A model generated the notes under the pieces. It was given only the letters and a program-made list of their open reading frames with translations. It did not search any database and was not told the DNA's origin. DNA of 64,000 nucleotides from Sulfitobacter sp. LCG007 (lineage in GTDB: Bacteria; Pseudomonadota; Alphaproteobacteria; Rhodobacterales; Rhodobacteraceae): NCBI RefSeq assembly GCF_040801785.1, contig NZ_CP161805.1, positions 3,224,001 through 3,288,000 on the forward strand, in the 5' to 3' direction. Shown piece after piece: positions 28,126-36,237 of the stretch; positions within the stretch are counted from its first letter, which is position 1, and every line of letters starts with the position of its first letter. Both the position numbers and the translations under genes were made by a program.

Positions 28126-29421
28126 ATGGGCGCGGATTTTCTCATTCTGGGACAGACTTTCGAAGCCGGCGAAGGCGATCCGTTCCGAGATCCCTGGCCA
28201 GAAGTGGTTCGGATCAATTCGCAGGGCGGCGTCCTGGTGGCGGACGGGCAGATCCGCGCGGTGGGAGACGGCGCGGCGCTGCGCCGGGAGCACCCGCAGG
28301 CCGAGGTGGTCGATATGGGGCGCGGGCTCATCTGCCCCGGATTCGTCGATGCCCATGCCCATTACCCGCAGACGGCCATCATCGCCAGCTGGGGCAAGCG
28401 CCTGATAGACTGGCTGGACACCTACACCTTTCCGGAGGAGATGCGCTTTGGCGATCCGGCCCATGCCGCCGAGATCGCGGCGCGGCACCTGGACCTGACG
28501 CTGGCCAACGGGACAACGACGGTATGTTCCTATGCAACGGTGCATCCCGAGAGCGTCGATGCCTATTTCGCCGCCGCTGAACGGCGCAACCAGCGGGTGG
28601 TCGCCGGCAAGACCTGCATGGACCGCAATGCGCCGGAGGGCCTGCGGGATACGGCACAAGGCGCCTATGACGACAGCAAGGCGCTGCTGGACCGCTGGCA
28701 CGGACGCGGCCGCGCGAGCTATGCCATCACGCCGCGCTTCTCTCCCACCTCGACACCCCAGCAGCTGGAGGCGCTGGGGAGCCTGTGGGCCGAGCATCCC
28801 GACTGCCTGATGCAGACACATCTGAGCGAGCAGACCGACGAGATCGCCTGGGTCAAGGGACTGTACCCGGAGGCGCGCGATTATCTCGACACCTACGAGC
28901 GTCACGGGCTTCTGGGCGAACGCAGCGTGTTCGGGCACGCGATCCACCTGACGCCCCGCGAGATCGACCGGCTGGCCGAGACCGGCGCCGCGCTCGTCCA
29001 TTGCCCGACCTCGAACACCTTCATCGGATCGGGTCTCATGGACCTTGCGGGGCTTGCGGCGCGCGGCATTCCGGTGGGCCTTGCCACCGATACCGGGGGC
29101 GGTTCTTCCTTCTCGATGCTGCGGACGATGGCGGCGGCCTACGAGATCGGTCAACTTCGCCGCACACCGCTGCATGCGGCGCAGCTGATGTGGCTGGCCA
29201 CCGCCGGGTCTGCGCGCGCCCTGCACATATCGGACCGGATCGGCCGGCTTGCCCCGGGAATCGAGGCCGATCTCTGCGTGCTCGACCTCGGGTCGACGCC
29301 CGCCATCGCCCAGCGGGCCGCGCGGGCGGGCGATGTCTGGGAAGCGATCTTTCCGACGATCATGATGGGCGACGACCGGGCCGTGGCCGGTGTGTGGATC
29401 GCCGGACAGCGGCGCATCTGA
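28126..29421 (+). CDS. guaD: Guanine deaminase
   Basis: Zn-dependent amidohydrolase converting guanine to xanthine. It has 431 residues. Metal and active-site motifs: PGFVDAHAHYPQT with His77 and His79, LMQTHLSEQTDEI, VFGHAIHLTPREID and GLATDTGGGSSFSMLRTM, the last being characteristic of GuaD. It is divergent from mgtE and is followed by a dispersed repeat and a convergent gene cluster that contains a second purine-type deaminase, pointing to purine salvage or catabolism in this stretch. Confidence 0.93.
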   Translation: MGADFLILGQTFEAGEGDPFRDPWPEVVRINSQGGVLVADGQIRAVGDGAALRREHPQAEVVDMGRGLICPGFVDAHAHYPQTAIIASWGKRLIDWLDTYTFPEEMRFGDPAHAAEIAARHLDLTLANGTTTVCSYATVHPESVDAYFAAAERRNQRVVAGKTCMDRNAPEGLRDTAQGAYDDSKALLDRWHGRGRASYAITPRFSPTSTPQQLEALGSLWAEHPDCLMQTHLSEQTDEIAWVKGLYPEARDYLDTYERHGLLGERSVFGHAIHLTPREIDRLAETGAALVHCPTSNTFIGSGLMDLAGLAARGIPVGLATDTGGGSSFSMLRTMAAAYEIGQLRRTPLHAAQLMWLATAGSARALHISDRIGRLAPGIEADLCVLDLGSTPAIAQRAARAGDVWEAIFPTIMMGDDRAVAGVWIAGQRRI

Positions 29422-29429
29422 GCGGCGCA

Positions 29430-29471
29430 GGCGGGGGGCGCTGCCCCCATCGCGCTGCGCGCGACTCCCCC
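29430..29471. repeat. GC-rich imperfect palindromes leading into the dispersed repeat
   Basis: GGGGGCGCTGCCCCC (within 29432-29447) and GCGCTGCGCGAC precede the 25-base repeat at 29472. To my recollection this composite form is common in Rhodobacterales intergenic regions. It may act as a guaD transcript end, but no T run is present. Confidence 0.45.
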
Positions 29472-29496
29472 GGGATACTTGTGAGCAAAGGAAGCC
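29472..29496. repeat. 25-base dispersed repeat, copy 2
   Basis: Matches 14669-14693 in 22 of 25 positions. It lies 11 bases from the stop of the CAP-domain gene, as copy 1 abuts the stop of betC. In both cases the repeat has the same orientation relative to the minus-strand gene end. Confidence 0.6.
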
Positions 29497-29506
29497 GGAG
29501 CCGCGT

Positions 29507-29956
29507 TCAGCAGCCCGGATCCGCGAGGACCATCACCCAGACGTCGCCGGTGCCCACCACGGCGAATTCACGCACGCGCGATGTCATGATGTTGCGGCGA
29601 TGGGGACGCGAATCCCACCAGCTCTGGAGCGCCGCGCCGAGGGTTTTCTGGCCCTTCGCGATGTTTTCGGCGACAAAGCAGTAGCGATACCCCTGCGCCC
29701 TGCTCCGGGCGGCCACGTTCGAACCGTCCGACCCCGTATGCGAGAAGAAGCCGTTGCTCGACATGTCGCGGGCATGGCGCCGGGCCACGGCTTCGAGCGT
29801 GCGGGAATAGCTGAGTGGCGCCAGGCCCCTGCTCTCGCGCATGCGGTTCACGGCCGGGACCGCCGACGCATCCGCAAGGGCGGGGCGCACGGGCAGCAGC
29901 GTCGGGATCAGCGCAGCGATCAGGAGAAGCGTGGCGGAGAGGCGGACATGTTTCAT
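29507..29956 (-). CDS. Exported CAP/SCP-domain protein
   Basis: A 149-residue protein with a signal peptide (about 1-28, ending PALA) and a CAP domain: MRESRGLAPLSYSRTLEAVA, RRHARDMSSNGFFSHTGSDG and AENIAKGQKTLGAALQSWWD, with the histidines and glutamate of the CAP cavity present. Bacterial CAP proteins are extracytoplasmic and mostly of unknown function. Its ATG overlaps the stop of the upstream amidohydrolase (ATGA), so it is translated as the third gene of a coupled unit. Confidence 0.87.
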   Translation of the reverse strand: MKHVRLSATLLLIAALIPTLLPVRPALADASAVPAVNRMRESRGLAPLSYSRTLEAVARRHARDMSSNGFFSHTGSDGSNVAARSRAQGYRYCFVAENIAKGQKTLGAALQSWWDSRPHRRNIMTSRVREFAVVGTGDVWVMVLADPGC

Positions 29957-31287
29957 TCGGCAAAGGATAGGGCGAGCCAGTTCTGTCTTTCAACCAGCAA
30001 TGGCAGGTCGACCGTCACCATGTGGCAATCGCGCACGATCCGGCGCCCCTCGACCAGGAGGTCGCGCACCCGAGCCGGCCCCGCCAGCATCAGCGCCGCA
30101 CGGTCCCAGCTTCCTGCCGCCTCGACGCCGCTCATGTCCCAGATCGCGATGTCGGCGCGCTTGCCGGGCGCGATGCGGCCGCAATCGGGCCGGCCCAGGA
30201 CATCGGCGCCGCCACGGGTCGCGATTTCGAGCGCCTCACGGGCGCTCATCGCATCGGCCCCGCGCGAGACCCGCTGAAGCAGCATGGCCTGGCGCGCCTC
30301 GGACACCAGATTGCCGGCATCGTTCGATGCCGACCCGTCGACGCCCAGCCCGACCTTGACGCCGGCATCGCGCATCTCGCGCACAGGGGCGATCCCGCTG
30401 CCGAGCCGGCAGTTGGAGCAGGGGCAATGGGCAACGCCGGTGCCGGTGCGGGCAAATAGGCCTATCTCGGTCGTATCCAGCCTGACGCAGTGGGCATGCC
30501 AGACGTCATCCCCGGTCCAGCCGAGATCTTCGGCATATTGTCCCGGACGGCAGCCGAACATGTCGAGCGAATAGGCGATGTCCTCGTCGTTCTCGGCGAG
30601 ATGCGTGTGCAGCATGACACCCTTGTCGCGCGCCAGAAGGGCTGCGTCGCGCATCAGTTCGCGACTGACCGAGAAGGGCGAGCAGGGGGCGATGGCGACG
30701 CGGCACATCGCACCGTCGCTTGGATCGTGAAATGCGTCGACGACCCTGATGCAATCCTCCAGGATCGCGGATTCGCTTTCTGTCAGGCTGTCGGGGGGCA
30801 GTCCTCCGGCGCTTTCGCCGATGCTCATGGCCCCGCGGGTCGGGTGAAAGCGCAGCCCGAGGTCGGCGGCGGCGTGGATGGTATCCTCGAGCCGGCTGCC
30901 GTTGGGGTAGAGGTACAGATGATCCGAGCTCAGCGAACAGCCCGACAGCGCGAGTTCGGCGAGGCCGATCTGGGCCGAGACGAACATGTGCTCGGGCGTG
31001 AAACCGGCCCAGATCGGGTAGAGTGTCCGGAGCCATCCGAAGAGCAAGGCATCCTGCGCCCCCGGTACTGCGCGGGTGAGCGTCTGGTAGAGATGGTGGT
31101 GGGTGTTGACCAGACCGGGCGTCACGAGGCAACCCTGTGCGCGGATCACCTCTCCGGTGGTCGAGAGGGCCGGGCCGATCGCCGCGATCGTGCCATCGCG
31201 GATCAGGATATCCTCGCCCGTGAGCTCCCGGCGCATGTCGTCCATCGTCAGGATGAGCTCTGCGCCGCGGATCAGGACTTCGGTCAT
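29953..31287 (-). CDS. 8-oxoguanine deaminase-like amidohydrolase
   Basis: A 444-residue metal-dependent amidohydrolase of the TrzN/8-oxoguanine deaminase group. The metal site His63 and His65 lies in GLVNTHHHLYQTLTRAVP, a further His in MLHTHLAENDEDI, and the substrate region CPCSNCRLGSGIAPVREM and VGLGVDGSASNDAGNL matches proteins assigned as 8-oxoguanine deaminases (Pseudomonas type). The likely reaction is deamination of 8-oxoguanine to urate, removing an oxidised base; related s-triazine substrates cannot be excluded. ATG overlaps the stop of the phosphatase-like gene upstream, and its own stop overlaps the CAP gene. Confidence 0.82.
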   Translation of the reverse strand: MTEVLIRGAELILTMDDMRRELTGEDILIRDGTIAAIGPALSTTGEVIRAQGCLVTPGLVNTHHHLYQTLTRAVPGAQDALLFGWLRTLYPIWAGFTPEHMFVSAQIGLAELALSGCSLSSDHLYLYPNGSRLEDTIHAAADLGLRFHPTRGAMSIGESAGGLPPDSLTESESAILEDCIRVVDAFHDPSDGAMCRVAIAPCSPFSVSRELMRDAALLARDKGVMLHTHLAENDEDIAYSLDMFGCRPGQYAEDLGWTGDDVWHAHCVRLDTTEIGLFARTGTGVAHCPCSNCRLGSGIAPVREMRDAGVKVGLGVDGSASNDAGNLVSEARQAMLLQRVSRGADAMSAREALEIATRGGADVLGRPDCGRIAPGKRADIAIWDMSGVEAAGSWDRAALMLAGPARVRDLLVEGRRIVRDCHMVTVDLPLLVERQNWLALSFAE

Positions 31288-32081
31288 TCAGGGGCTTGCC
31301 GCAGTATTTCCAGCGCCAGGGTATGGATGGCGGGATTGGCAGCCGCGAGCACGCGTCCACCGCCATGGGCCGCCTTGCCCTGCCAGTCGGTTACCATTCC
31401 GCCCGCCGCCTCGATGAGCGCGATCGGCGCCTGTATGTCGTAGGGCTGCAGTCCTGCCTCGATGACCAGTTCGATCTGGCCTGCGGCGAGCAACGCATAG
31501 GCATAGCAGTCGGTCCCGTATCGCGTCAGGCGCACCTGCGAGGAAACCGCGCGGAAGGCGGCGGCCTCCTCGGTGCTGCCGACTTCGGGGAATGTGGTGA
31601 AAAGCGTCGCATCGGCAAGCCGTGCGCAGTCCGAGGTGCGAAGATCGCCGTCGCCATGCGGACCCTTCATCCAGGCCCGACCCGCCGCCCCGGTGAACCG
31701 TTCGCCGATATAGGGCTGATCGACCATCCCGTAGAAGGGTCCCGCGGAATCGGAGACGGCGATCAAAACGCCCCAGGTCGGCGTCCCGCTGACGAAACCA
31801 CGGGTGCCGTCGATGGGATCCAGCACCCAGGTCATTCCCGTGCTGCCGGTTCTGTTACCGAATTCCTCGCCCAGGATCGCATCATCGGGACGTTCCCGCG
31901 CCAGAATGTCGCGCATAGCCAGTTCGGCGGCGCGATCCGCCTCGGTGACGGGATCGTATCCCCCCGATAGCTTGCTTGTCTGCTGAAGCCCCGCCTTTCG
32001 GAAATGCGGGAGGATAGCGGCACCGGCCGCATCTGCCATCAGATTGGCTATCCTGTCGATCTCACTGATATCGCTGCCCAT
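31284..32081 (-). CDS. Inositol-monophosphatase-family phosphatase (possibly histidinol-phosphatase)
   Basis: A 265-residue Mg2+/Li+-type phosphatase. Motifs: GEEFGNRTGS (metal ligands Glu72, Glu73 region), DPIDGT at 88-93, and the second metal motif LQPYDIQAPIALIEAAGGMV. This subgroup is often annotated HisN or inositol-1-monophosphatase; sequence alone does not separate them, though the GTPTWGVLIA stretch is common in HisN. The start at 32081 (MGSDISEIDR) was preferred over an in-frame upstream codon at 32102. It is the first of three genes joined by ATGA overlaps. Confidence 0.82.
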   Translation of the reverse strand: MGSDISEIDRIANLMADAAGAAILPHFRKAGLQQTSKLSGGYDPVTEADRAAELAMRDILARERPDDAILGEEFGNRTGSTGMTWVLDPIDGTRGFVSGTPTWGVLIAVSDSAGPFYGMVDQPYIGERFTGAAGRAWMKGPHGDGDLRTSDCARLADATLFTTFPEVGSTEEAAAFRAVSSQVRLTRYGTDCYAYALLAAGQIELVIEAGLQPYDIQAPIALIEAAGGMVTDWQGKAAHGGGRVLAAANPAIHTLALEILRQAPE

Positions 32082-32127
32082 GTCAGACCCCTGCCACGGC
32101 AAGGGCGCTCAGGCAAGTGGCGATCGA

Positions 32128-32502
32128 TCAGGCGACGTCGCTGAGCACACGGGCCAGTTCGAAGAGGCGCCGGCGTTGATTTTCGGGGATCGCATAGTAG
32201 CTGCGGACCAGCTCCATCGCTTCCTTGTCCCCCATCATGTCATCGGGCATCGAACTCAGCTTGCGCTTGTCGGGATCCTGATCCGCCTTGAGGCCTTCGA
32301 AGAAGAACGAGACCTCGACTTCGAGCGCGTCGGCAATATCCCACAGACGCGACGCGGATACGCGGTTCGCGCCAGTCTCGTACTTCTGTATCTGCTGGAA
32401 CTTGATACCCACCAGTTCGGCAAGTCGCTGCTGGGTCATCCCCACCAGCCAGCGTCGTTGTCGGATCCGCTTTCCGACATGTACATCCACCACATGAGTC
32501 AT
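32128..32502 (-). CDS. XRE-family transcriptional regulator
   Basis: A 124-residue DNA-binding protein with an N-terminal XRE helix-turn-helix (about 9-64; RIRQRRWLVGMTQQRLAELV, then VGIKFQQIQKYETGANRVSA) and a short C-terminal part (PENQRRRLFELARVLSDVA). This small type with GIKFQQIQKYE is widespread in alphaproteobacteria. Targets are unknown. It stands alone with 46 bases to the phosphatase gene on the same strand, and a 486-base AT-richer intergenic region lies upstream. Confidence 0.88.
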   Translation of the reverse strand: MTHVVDVHVGKRIRQRRWLVGMTQQRLAELVGIKFQQIQKYETGANRVSASRLWDIADALEVEVSFFFEGLKADQDPDKRKLSSMPDDMMGDKEAMELVRSYYAIPENQRRRLFELARVLSDVA

Positions 32503-32988
32503 CTAAAACTACCTCAACCCCAGAGAGATCTCATGGTCCAGAATCTACAACGCATGAGTGCCTTCTTGTCCGCCTCTGCCCCGGAAGCGACGCTGCCACA
32601 CCATACAGTTTAGTCGGACCTGATCAATACCTATGGACGCGCACAGGCACCCAAACGTTCCCTCTTTACACAATCAGGACGCGCGTTCCCTGCGCCATCC
32701 CACGGGGGGATCTTGCCTTTTCACATGCCCAGACACAGCCGGCGATATCATTTCGGACATGCCAGATTCAATCATAGGTTGCCGATAAGGGGCTTTTGGG
32801 CAGCCTCCCGCTAAATATTTCACGCATAGCTAGAGGTTTCAGGCTCCGCCGAATAGCTGCAATTTGGCAAGCCGGATCCTGCCGATCGAGTAAGAACACC
32901 GATCAGCGGAAACTTCGCGAATGTCGGAAAAAGTAAAATGCATGGTTAATAGGCGCTGCGACTGAGGGACGTTGGCGTATGGCGCAGG
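32503..32988. other. 486-base AT-richer intergenic region
   Basis: No supported open frame. Composition is visibly less GC-rich than the flanks, with short AT tracts (for example GCTAAATATTTCACGC near 32812). The part next to 32502 must hold the XRE gene promoter. A CCGATC direct repeat (around 32882 and 32899) and small imperfect hairpins occur but nothing diagnostic. A small RNA cannot be excluded. Confidence 0.45.
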
Positions 32989-33870
32989 TCAGACCGCCCT
33001 CAGTCGAACCTCTGCCGCATCTTTCCCGCCGAAAGCCCTGCGAAGGCAATCCGCAAGGGCGTCGTGAACGACGCCTTTTCCGGTCCCGCAACCGTAGAGA
33101 TTGATGACCTGCCGCGGCAGGTCGGGCAGCGCACCCCCATGATCGATCCGTTCCAGATGCGGCGGTTCGGTACCTTCGAGCACCGCATGTACGGCGAGGT
33201 CCGCGCTTACGGTGGCCTCGATTGCCCGGTCGCTTTCGGTTTCGACGATGACCTCCCAGGGTAAACCTGCCCGGTCCAGCGCTTCTGCGACGCGGGTCCG
33301 GAAGATGCACTGCCGACCGAATGCGAGCTTCAGAGGCCTTTGCCGCCATGCCGCCCCGCCCTGGGCGCCGACCCAGCACAGGGGCATGGTGCAGAGCGCC
33401 TCGGATCCCGGTTCGGTCTGCGTCTCCGTGGTCAGGATCATGTCGCAGTTTCCGCGCGCGAACTCGGACTTCAGGTTGATGGTGTTCCAGGACACGAGGT
33501 GCACCCGGACTCGCGGGAAATCGGCGTTGAACTGCTTCAGGACCTGAGGGATCGCCGGATAGACGATGTCATGGGGCACTCCAAGCCGGATCTCCCCCTC
33601 ATAGGCCTGATCCGTCAGCCGCGTCACGACCTCGTCGTTCAGCGCGACGATCCGGCGGGCATAGACCAGAAGTTGCTCGCCACTGGCGGTGAGCGCTATT
33701 TTCCGGGCGCTGCGGTCTATCAGGCTGACACCCATGATCTCCTCGAGGCGCTTGAGCTGCATCGAGACAGCGGACTGGGTGAGGTGCAGAAAACCCGCGG
33801 CCCGCGTGACGCCTCCGGCATCGGCAACGGCCACGAACGAGCGGAGCGTCGTGACGTCCAGATTCCTCAT
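32989..33870 (-). CDS. LysR-family transcriptional regulator
   Basis: A 293-residue LysR regulator: an N-terminal winged helix (about 3-62; VADAGGVTRAAGFLHLTQSA, SAVSMQLKRLEEIMGVSLID) and a C-terminal effector domain. The start at 33870 has AAGGAAGG 5 bases before it; an in-frame TTG 21 bases upstream is less likely. It is divergent from the DUF1127 gene at 33995, and the 124 bases between contain a perfect 14-bp palindrome. LysR regulators commonly control the divergent neighbour and themselves, which is inferred here. The effector is unknown. Confidence 0.92.
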   Translation of the reverse strand: MRNLDVTTLRSFVAVADAGGVTRAAGFLHLTQSAVSMQLKRLEEIMGVSLIDRSARKIALTASGEQLLVYARRIVALNDEVVTRLTDQAYEGEIRLGVPHDIVYPAIPQVLKQFNADFPRVRVHLVSWNTINLKSEFARGNCDMILTTETQTEPGSEALCTMPLCWVGAQGGAAWRQRPLKLAFGRQCIFRTRVAEALDRAGLPWEVIVETESDRAIEATVSADLAVHAVLEGTEPPHLERIDHGGALPDLPRQVINLYGCGTGKGVVHDALADCLRRAFGGKDAAEVRLRAV

Positions 33871-33894
33871 ATCACCTTCCTTGATGCGCAACGG

Positions 33895-33908
33895 AACAAA
33901 TATTTGTT
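33895..33908. promoter_or_regulatory. Perfect palindrome in the lysR / DUF1127 divergent promoter
   Basis: AACAAATATTTGTT is perfectly self-complementary and lies 25 bases from the lysR start and 87 bases from the DUF1127 start. An overlapping LysR-type T-N11-A sequence runs into the adjacent TTCCGAATA. It is a plausible binding site for the LysR protein. Confidence 0.5.
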
Positions 33909-33994
33909 TTCCGAATATATCGCGAAGATCTATTTACATCAACAGAATTGATGAGAACTCGAAAATACTCACAGAACTTGAAAGGAGAGACGAC

Positions 33995-34204
33995 ATGTCG
34001 ATGTCTGACTCGCATCGGGTCACCCGCGCACCGCGCAGTCGCGTGATGGACTTGTGGAAACTGATGTCGCTATCGAGATCCCGGACGGCACTTGGCGAGC
34101 TTGACGCGCGCATGCTCGACGACATCGGCGTATCGGAGGAAGAAGCCCGGCGCGAGGCGTCGCGGCCATTCTGGGATGCGCCCTCGGCATGGATGCGGAA
34201 ATGA
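33995..34204 (+). CDS. DUF1127 domain protein
   Basis: A 69-residue protein ending with a DUF1127 region (about 30-60): TALGELDARMLDDIGVSEEE followed by ARREASRPFW. Short DUF1127 proteins in alphaproteobacteria have been linked to RNA turnover and phosphate/carbon physiology; no specific role is claimed. The ATG at 33995 is supported by AAAGGAGA 5-6 bases upstream. It is divergent from the LysR gene and is probably its regulatory target. Confidence 0.85.
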   Translation: MSMSDSHRVTRAPRSRVMDLWKLMSLSRSRTALGELDARMLDDIGVSEEEARREASRPFWDAPSAWMRK

Positions 34205-34325
34205 CCGGCTGACGACCATATCCGGACCCGGAATTCGCTTCCGCCGATAACTTTCCGGTCAACATGTGCAAACAGGGCCGAATACACTTGAATACAGCAG
34301 TCATCGTCCCGATATTCGTTGCAAT

Positions 34326-34343
34326 TCCCGCGGGTCCGCGGGA
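34326..34343 (+). other. Leader hairpin before the Bax-inhibitor-1 gene
   Basis: A perfect 8-bp stem TCCCGCGG / CCGCGGGA with loop GT lies 25 bases before the ATG at 34368. It would sit in the 5' untranslated region and could affect translation. No downstream T run. Confidence 0.5.
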
Positions 34344-34367
34344 CGACGTGCAACCTTGGAGGGATTA

Positions 34368-35144
34368 ATGGCTGACGTGAATACAATCCGGACTGCGGCA
34401 GGTACGCGCGCTGACCTGATTGACGAGGGTCTTCGCGCGCACATGAACAAGGTCTACGGGACGATGTCCGTAGGCATGCTCATCACATTTGCCGCCGCAT
34501 GGGCGATATCGGGACTGTCGATGACGACCGATCCGTCCCTTGGCGTGGCGCAGATCGGCGCCGACAAATACCTCACACAGTTCGGCGCGACGCTCTACAC
34601 GTCGCCCCTGAAGTGGGTCATCATGTTCGCACCGCTTGCATTCGTGTTCGGCTTCAGCGCCGGAATCAACCGGATGTCCGCAGCGACCGCACAACTGGTC
34701 TTCTACGCATTCGCCGTGGTGATGGGTCTGTCGATCAGTTCCATCTTCCTGGTCTTCACCGGCTTCTCGATCGCGCAGGTATTCCTGATCACGGCGATCT
34801 CGTTTGCCGGCCTGTCGCTTTGGGGCTACGTGACGAAACGTGACCTGAGCGGCATGGGCACGTTCCTGATCATGGGCGTGATTGGCCTGATCGTGGCTTC
34901 GATCGTGAACATCTTCCTTGCCTCCTCGGCAATGGCATTCGCGATCTCTGTGCTTGGCGTGCTGATCTTCGCCGGCCTCACCGCCTACGACACGCAGTCG
35001 ATCAAGAACACCTATCTCGCCCATGCCCACACCGGCGATGGCGAGTGGCTGGGCAAGGCTGCGATCATGGGGGCGCTGAACCTCTATCTCGACTTCATCA
35101 ACATGTTCATGTTCCTCCTGCAGCTCTTCGGCAATCGTGAATGA
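34368..35144 (+). CDS. Bax inhibitor-1/YccA family membrane protein
   Basis: A 258-residue inner-membrane protein with seven hydrophobic segments and the BI-1 family layout: an N-terminal cytoplasmic part (LIDEGLRAHMNKVYGTMSVG), then helices with LSLWGYVTKRDLSGMGTFLI, and the C-terminal FAGLTAYDTQSIKNTYLAHA holding the conserved aspartates proposed as a pH-dependent calcium-leak sensor. TTGGAGGG precedes the ATG. A strong terminator at 35168-35196 ends this single-gene unit. Confidence 0.94.
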   Translation: MADVNTIRTAAGTRADLIDEGLRAHMNKVYGTMSVGMLITFAAAWAISGLSMTTDPSLGVAQIGADKYLTQFGATLYTSPLKWVIMFAPLAFVFGFSAGINRMSAATAQLVFYAFAVVMGLSISSIFLVFTGFSIAQVFLITAISFAGLSLWGYVTKRDLSGMGTFLIMGVIGLIVASIVNIFLASSAMAFAISVLGVLIFAGLTAYDTQSIKNTYLAHAHTGDGEWLGKAAIMGALNLYLDFINMFMFLLQLFGNRE

Positions 35145-35167
35145 CGCAGATTGAAATGCGGTGATGG

Positions 35168-35196
35168 GGCCGGGTCCGAAAGGACCCGGCCTTTTT
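35168..35196 (+). terminator. Rho-independent terminator of the BI-1 gene
   Basis: Perfect 10-bp stem GGCCGGGTCC / GGACCCGGCC with a GAAA tetraloop, followed by TTTTT. Confidence 0.93.
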
Positions 35197-35411
35197 CTTG
35201 GGAACGGAATTAAAATGAAGCTTCAGGCCCGGACCAAGCCCGGTTTCCCTGAGCAGCGGAGGCGAAAGCGACCGGGAAGTGTTGCTGGACCGAACGTCCG
35301 CTTCGGCCTAGCCTGCTAGGATATCAGGCGCCCAAGCGGCCCTGACCTGCGCCAGCGCGGGAAGCGGCATACCCGCAATCTCCGTCGGCCCGCCACAGAG
35401 GAGTATTCTCC

Positions 35412-35875
35412 ATGACGATCGTGAAGGCAGGCAGCGCCAGAAGGGAGGTGGCCGGCCCGGAGCACCCGCTGGGGGCTATAGCGCCGACCTCATCAGCGAT
35501 ACCGGTGGACTGACCCAGTTCGGGGCCTTCGTCGAAGAGCTTGCGCCGGGCAGCCAGAGCTCTCTACCCCACTGGCACAGGGACGAGGACGAGATGGTGC
35601 TGATCCTGTCGGGCATCGTCTGGGCCGTGGAAGATGGCGAGTCAACGCAGCTCGAACCCGGCGACGCCGTCTGCTGGCCCCGCTACACGGCCGTTGGCCA
35701 TTGTCTCGTAAACCGCAGCAAGGCGCCTGCGCGATACTTGGTGATCGGAACCCGCGCCATGCTCGACCGGGTCAGCTATCCGGAACATGACAGGATCCAG
35801 CATGTCGACAGGCTCAACCAAGAAAGGCGGTTCACCACGATGACCGGGGCGCCCGCGGAGAATCCGCTGGCCTGA
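35412..35875 (+). pseudogene. Cupin-domain protein gene with a single-base frameshift
   Basis: A GAGGAG ribosome site and the ATG at 35412 start a frame MTIVKAGSARREVAGPEHPL that hits a stop at 35511. The remaining cupin sequence continues in another frame to 35875 (GGYSADLISDTGGLTQFGAF, PHWHRDEDEMVLILSGIVWA, LEPGDAVCWPRYTAVGHCLV). The frames join if one G is added to the run of five at 35471-35475, giving an intact cupin of about 154 residues with the metal-type motif HWHRDEDE. Either a recent frameshift or a homopolymer sequencing error. If the shorter frame from the ATG at 35594 were used, the first cupin motif would be lost. Confidence 0.8.
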
Positions 35876-35896
35876 CTCCTGCCACGCCGCTGCGAA

Positions 35897-35925
35897 AAAC
35901 GAAAAGCCACGCGACAGCGTGGCTT
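35897..35925 (-). terminator. Rho-independent terminator of rpmG
   Basis: A 9-bp stem AAGCCACGC / GCGTGGCTT (forward strand) with a 4-base loop; on the minus strand it is followed by TTTCGTTTTT. It lies 28 bases after the rpmG stop. Confidence 0.8.
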
Positions 35926-35953
35926 CAGGCAGTCAGAATCGTGGAGGAAGACC

Positions 35954-36121
35954 CTACTTGATCTTGCCTTCCTTGTACTCGACATGCTTGCGCGCGACGG
36001 GATCGTACTTCCGGACAACCATCTTGTCCGTCATCGTGCGCGCATTCTTTTTGGTCACGTAGAAGTGGCCTGTCCCCGCCGAGGAATTCAGGCGGATCTT
36101 GATTGTTGTCGGCTTCGCCAT
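35954..36121 (-). CDS. rpmG: 50S ribosomal protein L33
   Basis: A 55-residue ribosomal protein with the family pattern [20 protein letters not shown] and the tail [18 protein letters not shown]. No CxxC zinc pairs, so it is the zinc-free paralogue type. AGGAGACAC precedes the ATG. A single-gene unit with its own terminator. Upstream toward rnpB lie two perfect palindromes (36238-36284). Confidence 0.97.
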   Translation of the reverse strand: MAKPTTIKIRLNSSAGTGHFYVTKKNARTMTDKMVVRKYDPVARKHVEYKEGKIK

Positions 36122-36237
36122 GTTGTGTCTCCTGCGGCACCGCTCCGCAGGGGAGGGCTGCATCAAATCCTGAGCCTCGCGTTCTAGCCATCTGCCACTC
36201 CGAGTCAACCGCATTTTCCACCGCCTGCGCGGGGCGG

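Noticed and set aside
35594-35875. A stand-alone 93-residue cupin gene starting at ATG 35594
   Set aside because: It would lack the first cupin motif, and a well-formed ribosome site and start stand upstream in the other frame; a one-base frameshift explains the data better.
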